In this document: in pieces, positions 44,286 to 53,094 of the stretch
How the letters are laid out: each line of letters begins with the position of its first letter
Position numbering within the stretch: the stretch's first letter is position 1
DNA from: Myxococcales bacterium
Lineage (GTDB): Bacteria > Myxococcota_A > Polyangia > Polyangiales > Polyangiaceae
DNA length: 64,000 nucleotides
Reading direction: 5' to 3'
Assembly: GCA_004193285.1 (NCBI GenBank)
Contig: SECP01000007.1
Coordinates: 124,001-188,000 of the forward strand
The notes under the pieces: model-generated
The model's database searches: none
Told to the model about the DNA's origin: nothing
What the model saw: the letters and a program-made list of their open reading frames with translations, nothing else
Made by a program: the position numbers and the translations under genes

Positions 44286-45194
44286 TCAGAGCTCGGCGCT
44301 GCTTTTGGGCAGGGCGGCCAAGAACGCGCGGTGGCGCGCGTTGCCGCGGTGCTCTGCGCGGTGCAGGGCCCAGGCGGTGTGCGGCGGTGAAGACCAAGCT
44401 GGCAGCACCGCGCGGAGGGTGCCCTCGGCGAGGTGGGGGGCGACCAACCAGTCGGGCAGGTAGGCGACACCGGCACCTTGCAGCGCCAGGGAGCAGAGCG
44501 CCGTCGGCGTGTTGGTGCGAAGCTGACCGCTGACCTCGACCGTCGTGGGGACGCTCTCGGGATGAGCGCGCTGCCGCAAGGTCCAGGGTATGGCGTTGCC
44601 GGCGAGCGTGACTTGCAGGAGGCACGGCTTGCTACGAAGCTGCAGGAGCTCGCGTGGCGTGCCGTGTTTGCGGAGCCAGCGAGGAGACGCGACGAGCACG
44701 CGCTGCATGCTGAACAGCGGCTGTGCGACGAAAGCGGTGCTGTCCGGCGGGGGCGAGCCGGCGCGGACCGCGATGTCTACTCCCTCGGCGACGAGGTCCA
44801 CGAGCTGGTCCTCCAGTCGCAAGTCGATCACGAGCCCAGGGTGAGTCTCCGCGAGCTTGCTCAAGCGCGGGACGATCACGGTGGCGCCGAAGGTGAGCGA
44901 GGTGCTCACGACGAGCCGACCGGACACGGTGCCCGAGCTGCCGCGCACGGCCTGGCGCGCGTCCTCCACCTCCGCGAGGACTCGGCGGCTACGCTCGTAC
45001 CACTCGTGGCCGGCTTCCGTCACGTGGAGGCGCCGCGTGGAACGCACGAGCAGGGTCGCCCCTAGCTCGTCCTCCAGGGCGCGTAGCTGGCGGCTGACTG
45101 CGGGCAGCGAAAGGCGCTGAGCGCGCGCGGCCGCCGACAGGCTCTTGCCCTCTACCACGCGAACGAACGTCTCCATCTGCGTCAGCAGGTCCAT
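44286..45194 (-). CDS. LysR-family transcriptional regulator
   Basis: The 302-residue product has an N-terminal winged helix (MDLLTQMETFVRVVEGKSL, AAARAQRLSLPAVSRQLRALEDELG, RSTRRLHVTEAG) and a LysR substrate-binding C-terminal domain (GRLVVSTSLTFGATVIVPRL, DIAVRAGSPPPDSTAF, ALQGAGVAYLPDWLV). It is of the CrgA/DsdC-like group that often controls a neighbouring oxidoreductase. It is divergent from the SDR gene; the 107-bp gap holds a perfect T-N11-A inverted repeat. ATG 45194 is chosen, since 12 extra residues from 45230 would overlap the operator. Confidence 0.94.
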   Translation of the reverse strand: MDLLTQMETFVRVVEGKSLSAAARAQRLSLPAVSRQLRALEDELGATLLVRSTRRLHVTEAGHEWYERSRRVLAEVEDARQAVRGSSGTVSGRLVVSTSLTFGATVIVPRLSKLAETHPGLVIDLRLEDQLVDLVAEGVDIAVRAGSPPPDSTAFVAQPLFSMQRVLVASPRWLRKHGTPRELLQLRSKPCLLQVTLAGNAIPWTLRQRAHPESVPTTVEVSGQLRTNTPTALCSLALQGAGVAYLPDWLVAPHLAEGTLRAVLPAWSSPPHTAWALHRAEHRGNARHRAFLAALPKSSAEL

Positions 45195-45210
45195 GGCGCG
45201 AGCGTGAATC

Positions 45211-45235
45211 GATTCTTTACCCGCACGCAAGAATC
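45211..45235. promoter_or_regulatory. LysR-type operator (T-N11-A) between lysR and SDR genes
   Basis: GATTCTT (45211-45217) and AAGAATC (45229-45235) form a perfect 7-bp inverted repeat with an 11-base spacer, so the inner T and A are in the canonical T-N11-A arrangement. It lies 17 bp from the regulator start and 67 bp from the SDR start, the usual place for control of both. Confidence 0.75.
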
Positions 45236-45301
45236 AATTGAGCGCGCGACCGCTATTCGGAAGGCGCGCCGGAGCGCAGATTGCCCCTCGAGGTAACGAC
45301 A

Positions 45302-46042
45302 ATGAACATCGAAAACGCAGTGGTTTTGGTTACGGGCGCGAATCGTGGCTTGGGCAAGCAGCTGGTGCTTGCCAGCCTGCAGGCAGGAGCTCGCAAGGTG
45401 TACGCGGGGGCGCGTGACCCGGCCCAGTTGGCCGAGCTCGTGGCCGAAAGCGGGGGGCGGGTGGTGCCGCTCGCCATCGACGTGACTCGTGAAGAATCGC
45501 TGGCGGCGGCGGCGCGGATCGCGACCGACGTGACGCTGCTGTTCAACAACGCGGGGGTGGTCGCTTCGCACCAGGTGCTGACCAGTAGCCTCCCCGCACT
45601 GCAGCAGGACTTCGCCACGAACTTCTTCGGCGTGGTCGCGGCGACCAAGGCTTTCGTTCCCGCGCTGGAGCGGAGCGCGCAGGCAGGCTCGGCGGCGATC
45701 GTGAACATCTTGTCGGTGGTTTCCCTCGCCAGCATGCCGGCCGTCGGGGGCTACTCGGCCTCCAAGGCGGCCGCGCACTCCCTGACCCAAACCCTCCGCG
45801 GCGAGCTTGCCGCGAAGAAGGTGCAGGTGCACGGCGTCTTTGCGGGAGCCATCGACACCGACATGACTCGGGACATGAACATGCCGAAGACGAGCCCGGT
45901 CGACGTGGCTCGTGCGATTTTGCGAGGCGTTCGAGCCGGAGCCGAGGACATCTTCCCGGACGTGATGGCGGAGGAGCTATTCGCGACCTGGCGCCGTGAT
46001 CCCAAAGAGCTGGAGCGGCAGCTCGCGAGCATGAGCGGCTGA
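45302..46042 (+). CDS. Short-chain dehydrogenase/reductase
   Basis: The 246-residue product is a classical SDR: cofactor loop TGANRGLG (residues 11-18), IDVTREESL, LFNNAGVV, catalytic Ser in NILSVVSLAS, YSASKAAAHSLTQTL (Tyr and Lys) and IDTDMTRDM. Arg in the cofactor loop and ARD after the second strand favour NADP(H). The substrate is unknown. ATG 45302 has GAGG upstream. It is divergent from the LysR gene, which probably controls it, and is followed at once by a strong terminator. Confidence 0.93.
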   Translation: MNIENAVVLVTGANRGLGKQLVLASLQAGARKVYAGARDPAQLAELVAESGGRVVPLAIDVTREESLAAAARIATDVTLLFNNAGVVASHQVLTSSLPALQQDFATNFFGVVAATKAFVPALERSAQAGSAAIVNILSVVSLASMPAVGGYSASKAAAHSLTQTLRGELAAKKVQVHGVFAGAIDTDMTRDMNMPKTSPVDVARAILRGVRAGAEDIFPDVMAEELFATWRRDPKELERQLASMSG

Positions 46043-46044
46043 GA

Positions 46045-46084
46045 AAGCGGCGAGCGCGGGTCCACCCAGCGCTCGCCGCTTCTT
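46045..46084. terminator. Bidirectional terminator between convergent SDR and propeller genes
   Basis: AAGCGGCGAGCGC (46045-46057) pairs perfectly over 13 bp with GCGCTCGCCGCTT (46069-46081), loop 11 bases, with TTCTT on the right and GAAA (TTTC on the other strand) on the left. It starts 3 bp after the SDR stop and 10 bp from the end of the convergent gene. Confidence 0.85.
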
Positions 46085-46093
46085 CGCTCGCGC

Positions 46094-47902
46094 TCAGGGA
46101 AGGCGTAGTAGCTTCACGCTATCCAAGGTGACGCCCACGGCGCCGCCGTTGCCGACGTTGAAGTCCAGGTACGCAGCAGAGTCCTGCGGCACGCTCGGCA
46201 AGTCGAACGAGTAGATGACCCATTGCGGGCCGGCGGCGGCGGTGACCCGGCCGTAGCTGGCCCAGTTGTTGTCCGCGCTACCATTACGGCCCAAGTTGAC
46301 GACGAAGCTGCGCACGGCGTCCGCCTTGGCGCGGAAAGAGAGCCGGTAGTTGCCCGCTTGAGCGAGCTTGACGGTGGTGCGCGCCTGCACGTGCCACATG
46401 TCCGAGCCCGGCTGCTGCACGTTGATGCGCAGCTGGCGGCCGTTATAGTCGGCCCAAGCGGCGCCGCCATTCCAGCTCAAGAGCTGCCAGCCGGTGCTGC
46501 TCTGGTAGCCGTCCAGGGCGGTGTTGGTCACGCTGTCGAAGGAGCAGTTTTGCACGACGTTGCGCGGGTCCCGACAAGCGTCGATGAGGCTGGCTTTCTC
46601 GTAGACCACGCCGCCGAGCAGGTTCGAGTACGCGCGCCAGCCGAGCGATAGCTCATCGCCCGAAAAGCCGATCGGGTCGATGCCGGCGTAGCCAAGCGCG
46701 CCGTTGTTCGCGCTCTTGTAGAAGTCACGAATCAGCCCCGTCTCGTACGACCAGACGCCGGTCGAAGCTTCGCGCTTGTAGAGCGACAAGCCTTCGTCCC
46801 CCGCGCCGTAAACTGCGGCGGCGAGCGTGTCCCCGGAGAGCGCGAGGTGCGTGAGCGGGCTCGAGGTCTGAATCGACTGCCGGGCGGAGAGCGAGCCGTC
46901 GGTGGCGACGCGGAAGAACGAGAGGTGCTGGGCAGGAGCGGGCGTTGTTCCGAGGTCGGGCGCACCCGAGGTGACGGCCAGATTCGCGCCCGAGAAGGCG
47001 AGGGTTTTGCCGAACCCGCCGGAGGAGAAGTGCCCCAGAGTGTAGCCAGCCGCGGCCCAAGTGCCGTTACTGCCGTTGCGCTTGAAGACGCGTACGGTCC
47101 CGAGCTCCGAGCCGACGCTCGAGCCGTCGCTCCACGGTGAGCCGACCGCCAGCCGGTCGCCATCGAGGGCCAGCGCCGCCCCGGTGAAGCGCTCGTTGGG
47201 CTCGTCGAGCGTGAGCTCACGCACCCAGCGGTCGGTCGGACCGTCGTAGCGGTAGAGCTCGACCACGCTCTCTTGCCGGTAGCCGATCGCGAGGTAATCG
47301 TCGGAGAGCGCGATGTTGATCGACTTGAAGTGCGCGGGGTACGTGAGGGGAATGCGGGTGAGGGCGCGGCTCGAGGTTTGCCCGTTTTCACGCACCGCGC
47401 CGTTGCAGTTGCGCTGGCCGCTCACGATCGGGCATTCCCCCCAGGAGCCGTTGACCTGACGGGCAATGAAGACCGAGTTGGCGAACGGAGAGCTCGCGCC
47501 GCTGGAGTTGCTGCCGCCGGTGCCGAACGCGAGAAACCGGCTGGAGAGCGCGACCTGGCTGCCCGCTTGGAGGTCGAACTGGGCGACGCCCGGGAACTGG
47601 TACAGGCGCTCCGGAGTGGTGTTGGTACCGCGCATCAGGTACACCGCGCCTTGCTTGATGCTGGGAAACGTCGGCGTCGGCTCCCCCGGGATGCTGACAT
47701 GCTCTTGCAACGCTCCGACGAGCGTGAACTGGCCGGACCGGGCCAGCGCCGTCGAGAACTCGGGCGCGAAGAACGAGCCCGAACCGTGGGGCGCGGGCTT
47801 TGCGACCACGACGCCAGCGCTCGCCGAACCGGCGCACAAGCTGGCGCTCACGGCGAGCAAACCAGCAAAACCAAGAATCTTTCCATTCTGCGAAACGACC
47901 AT
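46094..47902 (-). CDS. Secreted FG-GAP-like beta-propeller with a C-terminal carbohydrate-binding domain
   Basis: The 602-residue product has a signal peptide (FAGLLAVSASLCAGSASAG). The middle is a series of propeller blades with the repeated pattern L(S/D)G/DxLAVG or xLA, for example VALSSRFLAFGTGG, IALSDDYLAIGYRQESVVELY, LALDGDRLAVGSPWSD and LALSGDTLAAAVYGAGDEGLSLY. The last ~150 residues look like a CBM4/9-type jelly roll (NCSFDSVTNTALDGYQ, YNGRQLRINVQQPGSDMWHVQ, NYRLSFRAKAD). It is probably extracellular and may bind polysaccharide; no catalytic residues are evident. It is leftward and ends against the terminator at 46045-46084. Confidence 0.83.
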   Translation of the reverse strand: MVVSQNGKILGFAGLLAVSASLCAGSASAGVVVAKPAPHGSGSFFAPEFSTALARSGQFTLVGALQEHVSIPGEPTPTFPSIKQGAVYLMRGTNTTPERLYQFPGVAQFDLQAGSQVALSSRFLAFGTGGSNSSGASSPFANSVFIARQVNGSWGECPIVSGQRNCNGAVRENGQTSSRALTRIPLTYPAHFKSINIALSDDYLAIGYRQESVVELYRYDGPTDRWVRELTLDEPNERFTGAALALDGDRLAVGSPWSDGSSVGSELGTVRVFKRNGSNGTWAAAGYTLGHFSSGGFGKTLAFSGANLAVTSGAPDLGTTPAPAQHLSFFRVATDGSLSARQSIQTSSPLTHLALSGDTLAAAVYGAGDEGLSLYKREASTGVWSYETGLIRDFYKSANNGALGYAGIDPIGFSGDELSLGWRAYSNLLGGVVYEKASLIDACRDPRNVVQNCSFDSVTNTALDGYQSSTGWQLLSWNGGAAWADYNGRQLRINVQQPGSDMWHVQARTTVKLAQAGNYRLSFRAKADAVRSFVVNLGRNGSADNNWASYGRVTAAAGPQWVIYSFDLPSVPQDSAAYLDFNVGNGGAVGVTLDSVKLLRLP

Positions 47903-48045
47903 CGGAACCTCCGACCGTGAACGAAGGGGCCGGTGGCGAAGTCGCAGCTCGTCGCGATTTCTTTTTGAGGGGTCGACCGATCATCGGCTTTCCGGAGCGG
48001 CTCTAATCCCCAGACGCCGCCCCCACTCGCGGGCGAGCCACTGAG

Positions 48046-49011
48046 ATGTCGAGTGCTTTTGACCCAAATCCAGAAACGGCCTCACGGCCGCGGCCGCGGC
48101 CCTTGCGCTCCGCAGGTGCGGGGCTAGATGCGAGCCGCGAGCGCATGAGCGGGGTTGCGATCAAAGAGCACGCCCGGGCCGAGCTGATGGACGCCTGCTA
48201 CCGAGAAGGCACGGCGGCGTTCCCGCGGGTCGGGTGGAGCTACCCCGAGTTCATGGCCGCCTGCGACGAGCGCTGGCCAGCCGGTTCGGAGCGTGAGCTC
48301 GCCGAGCGCTGGGGCGACGGAAGCGGCCGCGCCGAAGAGTACTTGGTCGCCGCCTGCCTCGCGGGGAGGCCAGGCGCCGCCGCCACGCTGGACCGAGAGT
48401 ATTTGGTCAAGCTGGCTCCGCGCCTTCGGCAGCTGTGCCGCAGCGCGGACGTCGCAGACGAAGCCCTGCAAGCGCTGCGCGAGAAGCTGCTACTGCCCCC
48501 GTGTCCCCGGCTCGCCAAGTACGAAAATCGTGGACAGCTCGCGGCTTGGCTCACGATCGTCGCGGTGCGCACCGCGCTGGACGTCACCCGGCGCGTTCAG
48601 CACGGCGCGCTTCACCTCACCGAGCTGGACGAGCAGCTCGTGACCCACGCGCTCAGCCCCGAGAGCCAGTTCCTGACGCGCCAGCTGGACGCGGCACTAC
48701 GCCAGGCGTTGCTCGGTGCGCTCGCGCGCCTGCCGCCGGAGCTTCGTTTCGCGCTCAAGATGCAGCTCGTGGCCGGTTGGAGCATCGACCAGATCGGGCG
48801 AGCTCTTTCTACCCATCGCGCTACGGCTGCGCGCTGGCTGGTGTCGGCGCGTCAGCGGCTCGAGGCAGACGTTCGCGAGTCCCTGGTGCGCGACCTCGGC
48901 TTCGAGCCGGGCGAGGTCGACGGCGCCCTGGGCATCCTGCGGAGCCGCTTGGATCTGCGAATATCCCAGTTTTTTCGTAGCTCCGCGGCCATCGCCGAAG
49001 GAGACGCATGA
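48046..49011 (+). CDS. Myxobacterial-type sigma-70 family sigma factor
   Basis: The 321-residue product has about 120 N-terminal residues with no obvious domain, then region 2-like sequence (YLVKLAPRLRQLCRSADVADEALQALREKLL, YENRGQLAAWLTIVAVRTALDVTRR) and region 4 (QALLGALARLPPELRFALKMQLVAGWSIDQIGRALSTHRATAARWLVSARQRLEADVR). It resembles the large sigma family that is expanded in myxobacteria (TIGR03001-like). Its TGA overlaps the ATG of the kinase gene (ATGATG), so the two products are made together. ATG 48046 is chosen; ATG 48145 is an alternative. Confidence 0.85.
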   Translation: MSSAFDPNPETASRPRPRPLRSAGAGLDASRERMSGVAIKEHARAELMDACYREGTAAFPRVGWSYPEFMAACDERWPAGSERELAERWGDGSGRAEEYLVAACLAGRPGAAATLDREYLVKLAPRLRQLCRSADVADEALQALREKLLLPPCPRLAKYENRGQLAAWLTIVAVRTALDVTRRVQHGALHLTELDEQLVTHALSPESQFLTRQLDAALRQALLGALARLPPELRFALKMQLVAGWSIDQIGRALSTHRATAARWLVSARQRLEADVRESLVRDLGFEPGEVDGALGILRSRLDLRISQFFRSSAAIAEGDA

Positions 49012-50402
49012 TGCGCCGGGCGCCCGCGGTCGCCGAGCCTTGCCCCTCGGACGAGGAGCTGCTGGCCTGGGTTTGCGGCGCCCTGACCGGTCCCGCGCTT
49101 TCGCGCGTGATCGCCCACAGTGAGGCGTGCGCGGCTTGCGCGCTGGTCGTGGCCGAGGCCGGGCTCGTGCTCGGTGAAACGGAGCCGCACCCGGCGTCCC
49201 GCGTCGGGGCTCGCCCGAGCGCGGTGTTCGCGCCGGGGCAGCTCGTCGCTTCGCGCTACGTCATCGAGCGACGACTAGGTAGAGGCGGCATGGGCGAGGT
49301 GTACGTGGCGCTCGATCAGGAGCTGCACGAGCGAGTCGCGCTGAAGACGGTCGCGACCGCGCTCGCCGCCGACGCCCGCGCGGTCGAGCGCCTCAAGCTG
49401 GAGCTCCGCTTGGCGCGAAGTGTTGCGAGCCCCCATGTCTGCCGAGTGTTCGAGCTCGGGAGGCACGAGCTGGAGGACGCTTCCTGGCAGTGGTTTTTCA
49501 CCTTGCAGCTCATCGAAGGCGCATCGCTGCGGCATCGCCTGCTGCGCGGTGGGTCGCCGCCCTTGGCCCAGGCGCTCGGGTGGGCTCACGAGCTCGCGGT
49601 CGGGCTCGCCGCGATCCACGAGCAGAGCGTGATTCACCGCGACATCAAGCCGGAGAACGTCATGCTGACCTCGGCGGAAGGGCCCGCGGCTGCGCTTTGG
49701 GTCGATTTCGGCCTGGCGCGGGTGGACCTGACCGATACCCGGTCGCCCGGCTTGCTGCAGGGTACTCCGGACTACGCCGCACCAGAGCTCCTTGGCGGCG
49801 CCATCGCCTCGCGCGCGTCCGACATTTATGCCTTCGGCGTGCTGCTACACGAGCTCTTCACCGGCGCCTTGCCGTTCCCGCGCCTCGAGTCGTTCCGCGC
49901 ACCCCCGAGCCTCCGCGCGCAGCGCGCTTTCGACGCCCCACCGCAGCTTCCGCCGGCGCTCGGCGCCCTCATCCGGCAGTGTTTGGCCAGCGCTCCCGAG
50001 GAACGTCCGGCGAGCGCTCGTGAGGTGGGGGAGCGGCTGCAGGAGGCGATGCAAGAGGACCAATACCTCGTCGCAACGTCGCCGGTGCGAACGCGGCGGC
50101 GCTGGCTCTTCGCCGCCGCGTTCGGCTTGACCTTGCTCGGCGGCGCCGTCGTGCTCCACCGGCGCGTGGAGCAGCCCCCGACCGAATCACGACTGGCCGA
50201 CAGCGAGTCCAGCCTTGCTGCGCCGCCGCAGGCACCCGCCACCATCGCGAGCTCGCCCCCGGCCCCCCTGCGTGGAGCCTCGCCCACGCTGCGGGCGGTG
50301 CCTCGGCGCTCGGCGATGGCCGGCTCGCCCGGGGCGCCTAGCGCCTCTGCCTCGGTCCCCGTCTCCCCGCCGAGCGTCACTGATTTCGGCGGTCGTCGCT
50401 GA
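49008..50402 (+). CDS. Ser/Thr protein kinase with N-terminal anti-sigma-like zinc finger
   Basis: The 464-residue product begins with a short helical segment containing His37-x3-Cys41-x2-Cys44 (HSEACAAC), the zinc motif of ZAS/zf-HC2 anti-sigma factors. The kinase domain follows at about residues 83-345 (LGRGGMGEVYVALD, VALKTV, VIHRDIKPENVML, WVDFGLARVD, APELLGG). A membrane helix (LFAAAFGLTLLGGAVVL) and an Ala/Pro/Ser-rich exported tail complete it. The ZAS motif suggests that it holds the upstream sigma factor, with kinase activity or autophosphorylation controlling release; that is inference from the coupled gene pair and motif. The HRD and DFG residues are intact. Confidence 0.9.
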   Translation: MMRRAPAVAEPCPSDEELLAWVCGALTGPALSRVIAHSEACAACALVVAEAGLVLGETEPHPASRVGARPSAVFAPGQLVASRYVIERRLGRGGMGEVYVALDQELHERVALKTVATALAADARAVERLKLELRLARSVASPHVCRVFELGRHELEDASWQWFFTLQLIEGASLRHRLLRGGSPPLAQALGWAHELAVGLAAIHEQSVIHRDIKPENVMLTSAEGPAAALWVDFGLARVDLTDTRSPGLLQGTPDYAAPELLGGAIASRASDIYAFGVLLHELFTGALPFPRLESFRAPPSLRAQRAFDAPPQLPPALGALIRQCLASAPEERPASAREVGERLQEAMQEDQYLVATSPVRTRRRWLFAAAFGLTLLGGAVVLHRRVEQPPTESRLADSESSLAAPPQAPATIASSPPAPLRGASPTLRAVPRRSAMAGSPGAPSASASVPVSPPSVTDFGGRR

Positions 50403-50517
50403 CGTTCGTGACGAAGCCGTGCGCGACTCCGATCTCAATCGCTGATTGAACGTCACGATCTCGCCACTGCGCTGTGTGAGCGTGCAGCTGCGTTTCGTCT
50501 TCACGAAAGGAAGCTGC

Positions 50518-52689
50518 ATGAGCATCACGACTCGTCGCGATTTTTTGCGCACGTTCGCCGCCGCCACTGGAGCCGGCATGGGCGCCTCGGTCTTCCCTCC
50601 CGCCATCCGCAAGGCGCTCGCCATCGGTCCCCGTAGGGGCAAGGGAAGCATCGAGGACGTGGAGCATGTCGTCATCCTGATGCAGGAAAATCGCTCCTTC
50701 GACCACTACTTTGGCACCCTGAGCGGCGTCCGAGGCTTCGGCGACCGTTTTCCCATCCCCGCGCCAAACGCGCCCGGAATCACGAACAGAACCGTTTGGT
50801 ATCAGCCCTCCCAGAGCGGCTCGCCGGCGGTGGTCGCGCCCTTTCGGCTCGATACGGAGCAGTCGTTTCAGTACATGCGCGTCGAAGGAACACCGCACTC
50901 GTGGCCCGACTCGCAGGCGGCTTGGGGAGACGGGATCATGGCGGAGTGGCCGCGCCACAAGAACGACCACTCCATGGGCTACTTCACCGATCAGGACATG
51001 CCTTTTCAGTTCGCGCTCGCGGAGGCGTTCACGATTTGCGACGCCTACCACTGCTCGTTCATGGGAAACACCAACCCGAATCGGTTGTTCTTGTGGACCG
51101 GAACCAACGACCCGTTGCAAAAGAACGGCGGCCCTGGGATCTACAACCAGTACGACAACGTGGACTACGACTCTGCCGGTGGGTACACCTGGCTGACGTA
51201 CTGCGAGCGCCTCCAAGCGGCGAGGGTGAGCTGGCAGATTTACCAGAACATGGAGGACAACTTCACGGACAACTCCGTGGCCGGCTTCCGCTCCTTTCGC
51301 GCATCCTACTTCGACGAGCCGGGAGCAAACCCCGAGCTGGCGCAGCGCGGGCTTTCTACACGCGACCTGGATTTGCTCGAGCAAGACGTGCTGGACGGCA
51401 AGCTGCCGGCGGTGAGCTGGATCGTCGCAACCGCGGAAGGCTCGGAGCACCCCGGGCCCTCGAGCCCCGCGCAGGGCGCGGACTACATTTCGCGAGTGCT
51501 GGAGGCGCTCACGGCGGACCCCGAAGTCTGGGCAAAAACCGTCCTTTTCGTCAACTTCGATGAAAACGACGGCTTCTTCGATCACGTGCCGCCCCCCGCC
51601 GCGCCAAGCTACGCGGTTTGGGACGCGGACGAGCGCCGGCGCGTGCTTGCCGGCGCCTCCAGCGTGAGCACCACCGGCGAGTACCACGAGCAGATCCCGT
51701 GGGACGTGCCCGCGGAGCGCGCGGCGCCCCTGCACAAGCCGTACGGGCTCGGGCCGCGCGTGCCGATGTACGTGATCTCTCCTTGGAGCAAAGGCGGCTG
51801 GGTCAACTCGGAGGTGTTCGACCACACGTCGGTGATTCGCTTTTTGGAGAAGCGCTTCGGCGTCCACGAGCCGAACATCTCCCCCTGGCGCCGTGCGGTG
51901 GCGGGCGACCTCACCTCGGCCTTCAACTTCAGCGATCCGGACGACGTCGCGTTTTACGAAGAGCTGCCGGACACGATCGAGCTCGCGGCGCGCGCGGGCG
52001 CGCTGCCGGGGCGCTCCACCCCGCCCACTCCCGCGCTCCCCGAGCTGCCCGTTCAGGCGTGGGGCATTCGCCCGTCGCGCGCGCTTCCGTACGAGCTCCA
52101 CGTGCACGCCAAAGAACGCGACCGCGAGGGCACCTTGGCGCTCTCGTTTGCCAATACCGGTCGAGCCGGAGCGGTGTTTCATGTCTACGACAAGAAGCAC
52201 CTGGACCGAATCCCGCGTCGCTACACGGTAGGCGCAGCCGACGAGCTGCGAGGCGAGTGGGAAGTGCGCGCGGACGGCGGCGCCTACGACCTGTGGGTGC
52301 TCGGGCCCAACGGCTTCCATCGGCACTTCATGGGTGATCTGTCGCCGGGGCGGCCGCGCGCTCCCGAGCCGGAGATTCACGTGAGCTACGACCTGCGACG
52401 CGGGGGCCTGCGGCTCACCCTGCGCAACCGCGGCGACGTGCCGTGCACCTTCCGGGTGCTGTCGAACGCCTACCATCACCGCTGGGACCCGCTCGTCGTG
52501 CGAGTGGGCGCACGCGACGACCGCGATCATTTCCTCTCCCTACACCACACCGCCAATTGGTACGACTTCACGGTGCGCGTGGCCGGGCTGGAAGCTTATG
52601 CACGGCGCTTCGCGGGGCGCATGGAGACGGGGCGTCATTCGCTGAGCGACCCGGGGCTGGGCGGCCGCGCGCGCGGTCAGCACACCTGA
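50518..52689 (+). CDS. plcC: Phosphocholine-type phospholipase C, Tat-exported
   Basis: The 723-residue product has a Tat signal (TTRRDFLRTFAAATGAG) and the phospholipase C/acid phosphatase fold: VEHVVILMQENRSFDHYFGTLSGVRGFGDR at the N-terminus of the mature protein, HKNDHSMGYFTDQDMPF, TICDAYHCSFMGNTNPNRL, LFVNFDENDGFFDHVPPP and VISPWSKGGWVNSEVFDHTS. Two C-terminal beta domains (from ALPYELHVHAKER and from EIHVSYDLRRG) match the DUF756 repeats of this enzyme. It cleaves phosphatidylcholine and related lipids outside the cytoplasm. ATG 50518 has AAAGGA upstream; a long leftward frame over the same DNA is a mirror artefact. Confidence 0.95.
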   Translation: MSITTRRDFLRTFAAATGAGMGASVFPPAIRKALAIGPRRGKGSIEDVEHVVILMQENRSFDHYFGTLSGVRGFGDRFPIPAPNAPGITNRTVWYQPSQSGSPAVVAPFRLDTEQSFQYMRVEGTPHSWPDSQAAWGDGIMAEWPRHKNDHSMGYFTDQDMPFQFALAEAFTICDAYHCSFMGNTNPNRLFLWTGTNDPLQKNGGPGIYNQYDNVDYDSAGGYTWLTYCERLQAARVSWQIYQNMEDNFTDNSVAGFRSFRASYFDEPGANPELAQRGLSTRDLDLLEQDVLDGKLPAVSWIVATAEGSEHPGPSSPAQGADYISRVLEALTADPEVWAKTVLFVNFDENDGFFDHVPPPAAPSYAVWDADERRRVLAGASSVSTTGEYHEQIPWDVPAERAAPLHKPYGLGPRVPMYVISPWSKGGWVNSEVFDHTSVIRFLEKRFGVHEPNISPWRRAVAGDLTSAFNFSDPDDVAFYEELPDTIELAARAGALPGRSTPPTPALPELPVQAWGIRPSRALPYELHVHAKERDREGTLALSFANTGRAGAVFHVYDKKHLDRIPRRYTVGAADELRGEWEVRADGGAYDLWVLGPNGFHRHFMGDLSPGRPRAPEPEIHVSYDLRRGGLRLTLRNRGDVPCTFRVLSNAYHHRWDPLVVRVGARDDRDHFLSLHHTANWYDFTVRVAGLEAYARRFAGRMETGRHSLSDPGLGGRARGQHT

Positions 52690-52708
52690 GCGGCTTTCTT
52701 CATGGGGG

Positions 52709-52736
52709 CACGCCGGCCTGACTTGCGGCCGGCGTG
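52709..52736. terminator. Hairpin after the phospholipase C gene (possible terminator)
   Basis: CACGCCGGCC (52709-52718) pairs perfectly with GGCCGGCGTG (52727-52736) around an 8-base loop, 19 bp past the stop. There is no T run after it, so termination may be weak or factor-dependent. Confidence 0.5.
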
Positions 52737-53094
52737 AGGGGGCCGTGCGCTTCGCCTACTAGCCGTCGGGGGAGCGAGCACGGAGCAGAAACGCCCCACG
52801 TAGCGCGCCATGCGCCGTCGGACGTCCGCGCCGTTCAGGAGCTCGAAAACCGGCGCGCGGCGGTGGCGGGCGGGCTCGCGCGCGGTGGTCATGGTCGAGC
52901 ATTTTCCGGTGCGGCCTCGAGGTCGCGCTCGCAGCCAGTGCTTTACGACGCTCCGCGCCCGTCGTCGACGCGCCTGCGCCGAGTGCGCGAACTGACCGTC
53001 TTCTGACATGTGGCAACGCTTCCCTATGAAACGGGCACCGGTCCCACAGATCTCGACGTGAAAGTTTTTGTGATCGATTTCGTGTGAGGGCGCA

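Noticed and set aside
50377..52530. Leftward 717-codon open frame across the phospholipase C gene
   Set aside because: It mirrors a clear Tat-exported phospholipase on the other strand, has His/Arg/Val-heavy low-information sequence and no family motif; long antisense frames are expected at this GC content.
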